Positions 12,874 to 19,431 of a stretch of DNA of 19,431 nt are shown in pieces (position 1 is the stretch's first letter; every line of letters begins with the position of its first letter). Source of the DNA: Clostridia bacterium (GTDB lineage: Bacteria; Bacillota_A; Clostridia; Oscillospirales; CAG-272); the NCBI GenBank assembly GCA_017631775.1, contig JAGBSQ010000060.1, positions 1 to 19,431 on the forward strand, given 5' to 3'. A program made the translations under genes and the position numbers. The notes below the pieces were generated by a model. It was not told the DNA's origin and made no database searches. It saw nothing but the letters and a program-made list of their open reading frames with translations.

Positions 12874-14747
12874 TTGCTTACCTCCTTGGGAATTTTAATA
12901 AGCACCTTGGTACCAACACCTACCGTGCTTTCGATTTCGAGCGTGCCGTTTACCATTACCTTAAGTCGTTCACGAATATTTCTCAGCCCTACGTGCTTTC
13001 TTTCGTCTAACAGTGCGTTTGTATCAAAACCAACACCGTCATCCTCTACCAAAATACAATAATGCGTGTCGGCTTCATAAGAAACTACGCGAATAGATCC
13101 GCCCTTTGGCAATTTCATTAAACCGTGTTTGATTGCATTTTCGACGATAGGTTGAACCGTGAGAGCGGGAATACTAAAATCCTCGCAATTCATTTCAAAA
13201 GTGAAGGTCATATCCGGGAAGCGTACGTTTTCAATGCTGATGTAATGATGAACGTGCTCCATTTCCTGCGACATCAAAATCGGCTTTGGATTATCCAATT
13301 CGCCAAAGTTTCCACGCAGATATTTTGCAAAGTTGTGTACGAGTTCCCCCGCTTTGGGCGGATCAAGCTTGCAAAGTTGCTCGATACTGCCAAGCGTATT
13401 GTAGATAAAGTGCGGACGAATTTGGCTCATCATTGTAGAAACACGGCTTTCGGTCAGCTGTGCATTGAGGGTCATTTTTTCCAATTCCAACTCTTTTGCT
13501 TTTGCTGCGGCATTGATCTTTTGCGGAATAAGCTTGGTCACCATAACAATGGAGACAACAAACAACACGGTAAAAGCACATTGCGATACCACGCCACCCT
13601 TCCAAATGCCGTACCAAACGCCAATGACATCGGCGGCAAATGCGACAAGGGGTAAAAATGCTCCTGCCAGCAACCATTTCTGTTTTGTTAGCGAAATCGA
13701 AATTTCTTTTGCAAGGCAAACGGAAAGCACAACATTCGCTATCATCTGTACCACAATCCACCAAACCCACAAATCATAGAAGAGTACGTCGCTCACAATC
13801 GGAACAAGGAAAATTACAGCGTTTGCCACGCCGAGCATAATGACAGTAAGCTTTCCTATCTTTCGCGTTTCAGAGAGAATGCACACTATAAGAATTGCAA
13901 GGAAAAACATATAGAACATCATTGAAGCGCCCAAGATCGTAGTATTGGAAACGATGAATTCGCTCCAAAACGCAACGCCGTCTGCGTGATACGCAAAATA
14001 GATTCCGGCAAACAAAATAAAGCTGCCGAGCACCCAAATGATCTTTGCATTTTTGATACGTATGAGAACCGAAAACAAAGCAATACCCAAAAGCATTGCG
14101 GAAACCATAACAAAGAAAAGGCCCATGTTTCTCTCGGTTGCCCCGCTATCAAGAATTCTCCTATCAAAGTCGATTCCGAAATAGATCTCCATAGTATCCA
14201 ACATTTCGTCGATCGCATTTTCATTTCCAAAGCGGTGAGGGTTATGGATGATGATTTCGATGAGCTCCTCAGGATCGCTCACAAAACCGTGTATCGTCCA
14301 TGCTTTGCCGCAGTTCGAATCTCCAAATATAGGATTTTCATTATCAATAACAGTACACTCTTTTTCACCGTCTTCGTTCACTTCATAAAACGATAGATTT
14401 ATGTGATTGACATAAATTGCGGCTTTGCGAGCATCCGGATCCTTGGGATCGTATCGGTAAACGCCCAAAAACTCACCTTCGTAACGCTGATAAAAATTAC
14501 CTCTTAAGGTTACGTCACCCTTGGTAGCCGGAATATGCTCTCCCTCTACATAGGTCATCCACGGTCCGTCTGCAATACGGTATTCCCCTTCAAAATACAC
14601 CTCGATGCGCAACGTTGATTTTGCTTGCATACTGTTGCTAACGTTGAACCACAAAAGAAACACCGCAAGCAACAAAAGCAGTAAAATACCTGCAATCAGC
14701 GAATGTGACTTTGTTATTTTTTGAAATTTATTTTTAAAATCAGCCAT
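12870..14747 (-). CDS. 7TMR-DISM-like sensor histidine kinase (LytS-type kinase core)
   Basis: 625 residues. One helix at 17-35, a long outward-facing region (about 36-205) with an aromatic-rich beta pattern, then seven helices between 208 and 404: the 7TMR-DISM layout. A short coiled coil (410-436) leads to the His_kinase core with QIRPHFIYN (phospho-His446), the N-box VENAIKHG (Asn537) and the G-box EDDGVGFD (Asp570), followed by GLRNIRERL (587-595). On ligand binding outside, it should phosphorylate the coupled response regulator. The ligand is unknown; 7TMR-DISM proteins with N-terminal outer domains often bind carbohydrates. AGGAT lies 2 bases and GAGGT 7 bases before the ATG, and a strong promoter is close upstream. 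Confidence 0.92.
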   Translation of the reverse strand: MADFKNKFQKITKSHSLIAGILLLLLLAVFLLWFNVSNSMQAKSTLRIEVYFEGEYRIADGPWMTYVEGEHIPATKGDVTLRGNFYQRYEGEFLGVYRYDPKDPDARKAAIYVNHINLSFYEVNEDGEKECTVIDNENPIFGDSNCGKAWTIHGFVSDPEELIEIIIHNPHRFGNENAIDEMLDTMEIYFGIDFDRRILDSGATERNMGLFFVMVSAMLLGIALFSVLIRIKNAKIIWVLGSFILFAGIYFAYHADGVAFWSEFIVSNTTILGASMMFYMFFLAILIVCILSETRKIGKLTVIMLGVANAVIFLVPIVSDVLFYDLWVWWIVVQMIANVVLSVCLAKEISISLTKQKWLLAGAFLPLVAFAADVIGVWYGIWKGGVVSQCAFTVLFVVSIVMVTKLIPQKINAAAKAKELELEKMTLNAQLTESRVSTMMSQIRPHFIYNTLGSIEQLCKLDPPKAGELVHNFAKYLRGNFGELDNPKPILMSQEMEHVHHYISIENVRFPDMTFTFEMNCEDFSIPALTVQPIVENAIKHGLMKLPKGGSIRVVSYEADTHYCILVEDDGVGFDTNALLDERKHVGLRNIRERLKVMVNGTLEIESTVGVGTKVLIKIPKEVSK

Positions 14748-14787
14748 TTATCCTACCTCAAAAACAGTAAATTATAAGGTTTCTTCT

Positions 14788-14816
14788 ATTATACCACATT
14801 CCTCCCCCGTTTGCAA
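14788..14816 (-). promoter_or_regulatory. Promoter of the two-component operon
   Basis: On the minus strand TTGCAA (14811-14816), 17-base spacer, perfect TATAAT (14788-14793) with an extended TG one base before it. It lies about 45 bases upstream of the kinase start. The remaining 14817-14900 stretch holds no gene or other element I can support. Confidence 0.75.
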
Positions 14817-14900
14817 CCTTTTCGCAAACCATTCTTGTTCCTTATTTGTAAATACATAATTTTACGTTATCATTATTCTGCTGTTGGCGACCATGATCAC

Positions 14901-14940
14901 AAAGAAAAAAGCATTGAAAAACGCGGTTTTTCAATGCTTT
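14901..14940 (-). terminator. Intrinsic terminator after the HlyC/CorC gene pair
   Basis: AAAGCATTGAAAAAC (14908-14922) and GTTTTTCAATGCTTT (14926-14940) are perfect 15-base arms with a 3-base loop. T-rich runs follow on the minus strand (TTTTTTCTTT) and on the plus strand, so it may work in both directions. It directly follows the stop at 14949. Confidence 0.9.
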
Positions 14941-14948
14941 TTGTTTTT

Positions 14949-16262
14949 TTAATCAAGTTCTTTTTCTTCGTTGGCCTTTGCTTCGACCCAAACGGTGAGC
15001 TTGGTTACGCGCTCTTCATCCATTTGCGCAACGATTACAAAAATGTTTTCATAGCGGAAGCTATCACCAACGTGAGGATCTGCCTCAAGCATTTGAATCG
15101 CCCAGCCGCCCATTGTAATATACTCGCAGGTAAAGTCCTCGGGTTTAACGAAGTCGATCTCCTCAAAGAAGTCGTCAATGCTCATATCCCCGATAACTTC
15201 GTATGTGTTTTCTCCCGTCGAAATACACTCTGTAATGATAACGTCGGTATCATCCCAAATATCACCGACAAGCTCTTCAAGAATATCTTCCATGGTAACG
15301 ATACCAAGTGTTCCGCCGTACTCGTCGATAACAACAGCCAAATGCATTTTGGCCTCTCTCAGTTTGGCAAGTGCCGCAGGCAGCTTCATGGTTTTGTGGA
15401 GCTTGCAGGGCTTGAGCAACATAGAACGAATATCAGGCTTTTCTTCATCGAGTGTTGCCTTATAATAACGGGTAAGCGACAAAACGCCCACAATGTTATC
15501 AATGCTATCTTGGTAAACAGGCAAACGCGAGAACTGCGTCATATCAGACAGAAGCAAATTAATCTTTTCCTCATCGTCGTTTATGTCGATGGCGGTCAAA
15601 TCAATACGGGGGGTCATGATCTTTTCAATCGTAGTATCACTAAAATCGAGTGTGGATTGAAGCAATTCACCTTGTCCCTCGTCAATAACGCCCTCTTCTT
15701 CAACCGTATCGATAATGGAAACAAGCTCATCTTCGGTAACGGTGGGTTCATCGTTTTTGCGGTCACTGCCCCATATTTTGCGCAACACAAATAGGAGCGC
15801 CATAACGATGAATACAAACGGGCTGAAAATAACGGTTAGGATACGCGTGGGAATTGCAATTATGCGTGCTACCGCATCGGCATTTTGCTTTGCCAAAATT
15901 TTAGGCACGATCTCTCCAAAAATCAAAATGACTATGGTAACAAGAACGGTAGCAATTGCAGAAGCCAACGCTACGTTGTTGCTGAACAAGTTCATAACAA
16001 TGAGCGTGGTGCAGGTTGAGATTGCAATGTTTGCAAGGTTATTACCAATCAAAATAGCCGAGAGCGATGTGGTAAACTTGTTGCAAATATCATAAGCCAT
16101 TCCCGCTGTGCGGCATCCTGCCTCCGATGCCTTGCGCAAACGCATTTTGTTTGCACTGTTAAAAGCAATTTCGGACGCTGAAAAATAAGCAGACAGGCAT
16201 ATCATAACAAATATAACAACGTATGCCCACCACATATGTGCAAAGTGTTCTGCAAAGCTCAT
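14949..16262 (-). CDS. HlyC/CorC family membrane protein (CNNM + CBS pair + CorC_HlyC)
   Basis: 437 residues. The CNNM/DUF21 membrane domain (about 1-165, four hydrophobic segments) has SASEIAFNSAN, IGNNLANIA and the GEIVPK motif (116-121). Two CBS domains follow (about 215-335), with MTPRID before the first and VVIDEYGGTLGIVTMEDILEELVGDI in the second. The C-terminal CorC_HlyC domain is at 345-430. Proteins of this family are membrane transporters or regulators of divalent cations such as Mg2+, and the CBS pair can bind adenine nucleotides. The old name hemolysin does not imply toxicity. The start overlaps the upstream paralog by 4 bases (ATGA), with GGAGGTGA 4 bases before the ATG. Confidence 0.9.
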   Translation of the reverse strand: MSFAEHFAHMWWAYVVIFVMICLSAYFSASEIAFNSANKMRLRKASEAGCRTAGMAYDICNKFTTSLSAILIGNNLANIAISTCTTLIVMNLFSNNVALASAIATVLVTIVILIFGEIVPKILAKQNADAVARIIAIPTRILTVIFSPFVFIVMALLFVLRKIWGSDRKNDEPTVTEDELVSIIDTVEEEGVIDEGQGELLQSTLDFSDTTIEKIMTPRIDLTAIDINDDEEKINLLLSDMTQFSRLPVYQDSIDNIVGVLSLTRYYKATLDEEKPDIRSMLLKPCKLHKTMKLPAALAKLREAKMHLAVVIDEYGGTLGIVTMEDILEELVGDIWDDTDVIITECISTGENTYEVIGDMSIDDFFEEIDFVKPEDFTCEYITMGGWAIQMLEADPHVGDSFRYENIFVIVAQMDEERVTKLTVWVEAKANEEKELD

Positions 16263-17599
16263 GCTCTCACCTCCTCGCCTTGAGACACTGTTTTCAATGC
16301 AGCAATGTCTTCTTCATCAAGAATGTGAACGAGAACCTCGGTAACTCTTCTGTTAACCAAGGTCTTTGCTGTAAATTCCATATCGTTATAAACAAAGGAT
16401 TCTTCCTCTTCGGGAAGGTGTCCAAGTGTTTCAAGCATAAAGGAAAGCAACGGCTTTGATGCAAGATTGCGGGGCGCCTGGCCGATTCCCATACGCTCAT
16501 AAGCGACAGAGACCAACATATGCGTGTTGATCATATATCTGTTTCCGCCAAGCGTTTGGAAGTTCTTATCGATAATATCCTCTTCGTCAAAGATCTCGCC
16601 AACAAGCTCCTCAAGAATATCCTCAATGGTAACAAGGCCTACAACCTTTTTGTCATCGCCAAGCACCATTGCGATTTGCACCTTGTGCTCGCGCATATCG
16701 TTCAAAAGTTCGTCGATTTTTGCGGACTTGCGAACGCGGTAAGGCGGTGTGATTACACTGCGCAATCTTACGTTGGGGTTTCTCTTATATTCGATCAGAT
16801 AGGTTCTGGTACGCAAAATTCCAACAACGCGCTCGGAGTTGTCGGCTTTTACGGGTAAGCGAGAATGGTTGGTATTGCGGATAACGTTCAAGATTTCACT
16901 CGGCGTTGCATTGAGTCGAATGTAATCGATGTCTTTATCCATCGTCATAATATCACCAACCGTTGTTTTAGCAAATTCGAGAGCCGATTTCAGCATATCG
17001 CCCTGTTCCTCGTCAACAACGCCCTCTTCTTCTGCCGTTTCAATAATCTCGGTCAATTCATCCTCGGTAATAGAGGGTTCGGCTTCTTTGGAAGAAAACA
17101 ATCTTGATGCAAATCTGGACACCAAGCCAAAGAAGGAAGAAAAAGGTCTGAGGACTCTCATCAAAAAGCGCAACGATCTTTGGAAAAACAGCGAAACGGA
17201 CTCGCTTCTATCATTTGCAAAGCTTTTGGGAATCATCTCACTAAACAAAAAGATGACGATCGTACTCAAAACAGAGCAGATCATAGAGAACGTAAACGAA
17301 TCCAAAAAAGCCTCTGTTTTGTTGAATTTTTCACGAAAGATATCGGTTGCTAAAATGGTGAACACTGCAGCACCTGCAATCTTGGTAATGTTGTTGCCAA
17401 GAAGAAGCGTTGTCAATGCCTTGTCGAACTTGTTAAGAACATACATAACCCCTTGGGCTTTTTTATCTCCGTCGTCTGCAAGTGCTTTGATCTTGATTTT
17501 ATTTACTGCAGAGAACGAGCTTTCGGCAGCAGCAAAATAAGCGCCACCTATAACGCAAATAAAAAAGATAATCCATAAAGGTATACTGTCACTACCCAT
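16259..17599 (-). CDS. HlyC/CorC family membrane protein, diverged paralog
   Basis: 446 residues with the same order as its downstream neighbour: CNNM membrane domain (about 1-165), CBS pair (about 215-335, ending GLVTIEDILEELVGEIFDEED) and CorC_HlyC domain. Some family positions have changed: the GE..PK motif reads SEMIPK (120-125), and the MTPR stretch before the first CBS reads MTMDKD (218-223). The two genes look like an old tandem duplication that may form a heteromer, as is common for these pairs in Clostridia. AAGGAG is 11 bases before the ATG, a rather long spacing. Its promoter lies at 17636-17664. Confidence 0.9.
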   Translation of the reverse strand: MGSDSIPLWIIFFICVIGGAYFAAAESSFSAVNKIKIKALADDGDKKAQGVMYVLNKFDKALTTLLLGNNITKIAGAAVFTILATDIFREKFNKTEAFLDSFTFSMICSVLSTIVIFLFSEMIPKSFANDRSESVSLFFQRSLRFLMRVLRPFSSFFGLVSRFASRLFSSKEAEPSITEDELTEIIETAEEEGVVDEEQGDMLKSALEFAKTTVGDIMTMDKDIDYIRLNATPSEILNVIRNTNHSRLPVKADNSERVVGILRTRTYLIEYKRNPNVRLRSVITPPYRVRKSAKIDELLNDMREHKVQIAMVLGDDKKVVGLVTIEDILEELVGEIFDEEDIIDKNFQTLGGNRYMINTHMLVSVAYERMGIGQAPRNLASKPLLSFMLETLGHLPEEEESFVYNDMEFTAKTLVNRRVTEVLVHILDEEDIAALKTVSQGEEVRA

Positions 17600-17635
17600 G
17601 AAAGAAAATTCTCCTTATCTTTTGATATTTATATT

Positions 17636-17664
17636 ATTGTATCATATATTTAATTCTTTGTCAA
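17636..17664 (-). promoter_or_regulatory. Promoter of the HlyC/CorC gene pair
   Basis: On the minus strand a perfect TTGACA (17659-17664), 17-base spacer and TACAAT (17636-17641), with an extended TG before the -10. It lies about 40 bases upstream of the start at 17599. Confidence 0.8.
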
Positions 17665-17708
17665 GATATTTGCAGGAAAGTACAACACGATTATACAAAA
17701 AACGGCTC

Positions 17709-17728
17709 TGCAAAAAATCACTTTTGCA
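17709..17728. repeat. Dyad just upstream of the oxidoreductase promoter
   Basis: TGCAAAA (17709-17715) and TTTTGCA (17722-17728) are perfect 7-base arms with a 6-base gap. They end one base before the -35 element at 17730. The position fits an activator or repressor site for the oxidoreductase gene. The regulator cannot be named. Confidence 0.4.
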
Positions 17729-17729
17729 A

Positions 17730-17758
17730 TTGACATGCCAAAATTTTCGTGCTATAAT
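17730..17758 (+). promoter_or_regulatory. Full-consensus sigma-A promoter of the oxidoreductase gene
   Basis: TTGACA (17730-17735), 17-base spacer, TATAAT (17753-17758): both hexamers are perfect. Transcription should start near 17765, about 40 bases before the ATG. It indicates strong expression unless it is repressed. Confidence 0.9.
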
Positions 17759-17803
17759 AGTGGAGTAAATATACCTTTGACTGAAAGAAGGATGATGAAT
17801 CAT

Positions 17804-19431
17804 ATGACTAAGTATCCGCATTTATTTGAACCCATTCAAATTGGAAGCAAGACAATTAAAAACAGAATTTTCATGCCCCCTATTTCCACCAATTTGGCAA
17901 ATAAGGGTTATGTAACCGACGAGCTCATTCAGCATTACGGCGCTCGCGCAAAGGGCGGCGTTGGCCTCATCGTTTCGGAGGTCGTTACCGTTGAGCCGAC
18001 CTATATCTACCTGCCCGGTGATATGTCCATTCACGATGACAGCTACATTGAAGGCTGGAAAAAGCTGTACGATGAGGTTCATAAGTACGGAACAGTTCTT
18101 TTGCCTCAGCTCTTCCACCCGGCATACATGGCATTCCCCATTCCCGGAACGCCCCAATTGATCGCGCCCTCGGCGGTTGGCCCCTACTATGCAAAAGAGG
18201 CTCCCCGTGAGGTAACGGTTGAAGAATTGAAGGTCATTATCAGACAGTTTGGTGAAGCAGCACTGCGCGTAAAGGCTGCCGGCGGTGACGGTGTTGAAAT
18301 TCACGCAGCACACGCACACGGTCTGCTTGGCGGCTTCCTCTCCCCTCTGTACAACAAGCGTTGCGACGAATACGGCGGCGACATTGACGGCAGACTGAAA
18401 TTGACCCTTGAGGTAATCGAAGAGGTCAGACGCGTTTGCGGACCCGATTTCATCATTGACGTGCGCATTTCCGGTGACGAATACAGCGACGGTGGCCTCA
18501 ACATCAACGATATGACCTACGTTGCCAAGGAGCTTGAAAGAGTGGGCGTTGATATGCTCCACGTTTCGGGCGGTAACACCGTTAAAAAAGGCAGCTCTAT
18601 GCCTGCCCCCGGCAGCAAGCAGGGCTCGCACACACACCTTTCCGAATACATCAAGCGTCAGGTTAGCATTCCCGTTGCAACCGTTGGCAGAATTACCGAG
18701 CCTTGGATCGCAAACGAAATTATTGCCAACGGCTTGGCAGACGCGTGCATGATCGGCCGCGCTAACCTCTGTGACCCCGAATTTGCAAACAAGGCTTATG
18801 ACGGCAGAATTGACGAGATTAAGCCCTGCATCGGTTGCACTCGCTGCCTCAACGGCATTATGTTCGGCAAGCGCGTTCAATGCTCGGTGAACCCCTCCTT
18901 TGAACTTGACAACGAGGACAATATTCCCCAAGCGGAAGAAAAGAAAAAGATGCTGGTAATCGGCGGCGGTCTTGCAGGTCTTGAGGCGGCATACGTTTTG
19001 CACAAGAGAGGACATCACGTCGTTTTGTGCGAGGCAAGCGCCCGACTTGGAGGACAGGTCAATATTGCCGCTGTGCCGATTGCAAAGCAGGAGCTGTGCA
19101 AGGTTGTAAAATACTTAAAGACCCGCCTTGAGAAAAACAACGTTGAGGTGAGATTGAACACCCCCGTTACCAAAGAGCTCATCGAGAAAGAATTTGCCGA
19201 TTATGAGATCGTTGGTGCATACGGTGCAAAGCCCAATATCATTCCTGCATTTACAGAGTTCAATCAATGGACTACGGCAGATGACATTCTTAGCGGCAAG
19301 GCATTCCCCGGCCAAAAGATCGTTATTCTTGGCGGCGGTAGCGTAGGCTGCGAGCTTGCAGACTACCTCGCTCCCCTCCTCAACGATAGATTTATCAGAA
19401 ACAGAGATATCACCGTGTTGGAAATGGGCAA
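17804..19431 (+). CDS. NADH:flavin oxidoreductase, 2,4-dienoyl-CoA/enoate reductase family, 3' end missing
   Basis: 542 residues are visible before the window ends; relatives have about 640-670. Residues 1-335 form the Old Yellow Enzyme TIM barrel that binds FMN (KNRIFMPP, DGVEIHAAHAHG with His167/His170, FLSPLYN, DEYGG, VGRI, IGRANL). The 4Fe-4S cysteines follow: Cys342, Cys345, Cys348 and Cys360. Next is a FAD-binding motif (VIGGGLAGLEAA, 385-396) and a NAD(P)-binding one (VILGGGSVGCELA, 507-519). The enzyme should reduce activated C=C bonds with NAD(P)H in the cytoplasm; the substrate is unknown. The position usually ATGA reads AYGA (472-475). The start is 17804, 12 bases after AGAAGG; in-frame ATGs at 17795 and 17792 are possible but are close to that site. 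Confidence 0.9.
   Translation, partial: MTKYPHLFEPIQIGSKTIKNRIFMPPISTNLANKGYVTDELIQHYGARAKGGVGLIVSEVVTVEPTYIYLPGDMSIHDDSYIEGWKKLYDEVHKYGTVLLPQLFHPAYMAFPIPGTPQLIAPSAVGPYYAKEAPREVTVEELKVIIRQFGEAALRVKAAGGDGVEIHAAHAHGLLGGFLSPLYNKRCDEYGGDIDGRLKLTLEVIEEVRRVCGPDFIIDVRISGDEYSDGGLNINDMTYVAKELERVGVDMLHVSGGNTVKKGSSMPAPGSKQGSHTHLSEYIKRQVSIPVATVGRITEPWIANEIIANGLADACMIGRANLCDPEFANKAYDGRIDEIKPCIGCTRCLNGIMFGKRVQCSVNPSFELDNEDNIPQAEEKKKMLVIGGGLAGLEAAYVLHKRGHHVVLCEASARLGGQVNIAAVPIAKQELCKVVKYLKTRLEKNNVEVRLNTPVTKELIEKEFADYEIVGAYGAKPNIIPAFTEFNQWTTADDILSGKAFPGQKIVILGGGSVGCELADYLAPLLNDRFIRNRDITVLEMG

Noticed and set aside
14811..15794. 327-residue plus-strand open frame opposite the HlyC/CorC gene
   Set aside because: It crosses the terminator and lies antisense to a gene with intact CNNM and CBS motifs; no ribosome site or family pattern.
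14949..17599. Hemolysin genes
   Set aside because: The HlyC label is historical for this family. The CNNM/CBS/CorC layout indicates ion transport or its control.
17600..17803. Small gene or RNA gene in the divergent intergenic region
   Set aside because: Only the two promoters, the dyad and ribosome sites were found. No open frame with a start signal and no recognisable RNA structure.
17822..19018. 398-residue open frame on the minus strand opposite the oxidoreductase gene
   Set aside because: It is antisense to a clearly conserved flavoprotein, has no ribosome site at its start, and its composition reflects the complementary codon pattern of that gene.

Overview
The window looks like chromosomal DNA of a low-to-mid GC Gram-positive anaerobe, most likely an uncultured member of Clostridia (Bacillota). 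The reasons are AAGGAG-type ribosome sites, consensus sigma-A promoters, SpoIIE/RsbU-type partner switching, a 7TMR-DISM/LytS-type histidine kinase with a SARP-like response regulator, a SipW-type signal peptide and a clostridial FMN/FAD/4Fe-4S enoate-reductase-type enzyme. The family cannot be fixed from the sequence. No tRNA, rRNA, CRISPR array, transposase or phage gene was seen. All genes are on the minus strand except the last one, which is read outward from a divergent promoter region near 17.7 kb.

Layout in minus-strand transcription order, right to left. (a) 17599-14949: two overlapping HlyC/CorC-type (CNNM + CBS) membrane protein genes with a strong promoter and a terminator. (b) 14747-12097: a two-component system (7TM sensor histidine kinase, then a response regulator with a SARP-like winged helix), again with a clear promoter and terminator. 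(c) 11984-8736: a cytosolic 5'-nucleotidase-like phosphoesterase, a Pr6Pr-like membrane protein, a GNAT acetyltransferase and a 75-residue helical protein. (d) 8607-1444: guanine deaminase, a tail-anchored protein of unknown function, a 944-residue sensor/PP2C phosphatase/anti-sigma kinase fusion, a STAS antagonist, a small RelA/SpoT-type HD hydrolase and a STAS-phosphotransferase fusion. These six genes are almost contiguous (gaps of 15 bases or less, or overlaps). (e) 1166-1: a SipW-type secreted protein and the start of a second secreted protein, behind their own promoter and a leader with two inverted repeats. On the plus strand, 17804 to the right edge holds a 2,4-dienoyl-CoA reductase/enoate reductase family gene that is cut by the window end.

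The most interesting part is 1444-6330. One polypeptide combines a five-helix LytS-type membrane module, a likely extracellular sensor, HAMP, a PP2C phosphatase and an RsbW-like kinase. It is followed by its probable STAS substrate, an enzyme with every key residue of a (p)ppGpp hydrolase, and a second STAS domain fused to an aminoglycoside-phosphotransferase-like kinase. No sigma factor gene is present. This suggests a partner switch whose output may be alarmone hydrolysis or a small-molecule kinase rather than only transcription. Guanine deaminase and a nucleotidase nearby make a guanine-nucleotide link conceivable, but that link is inference.
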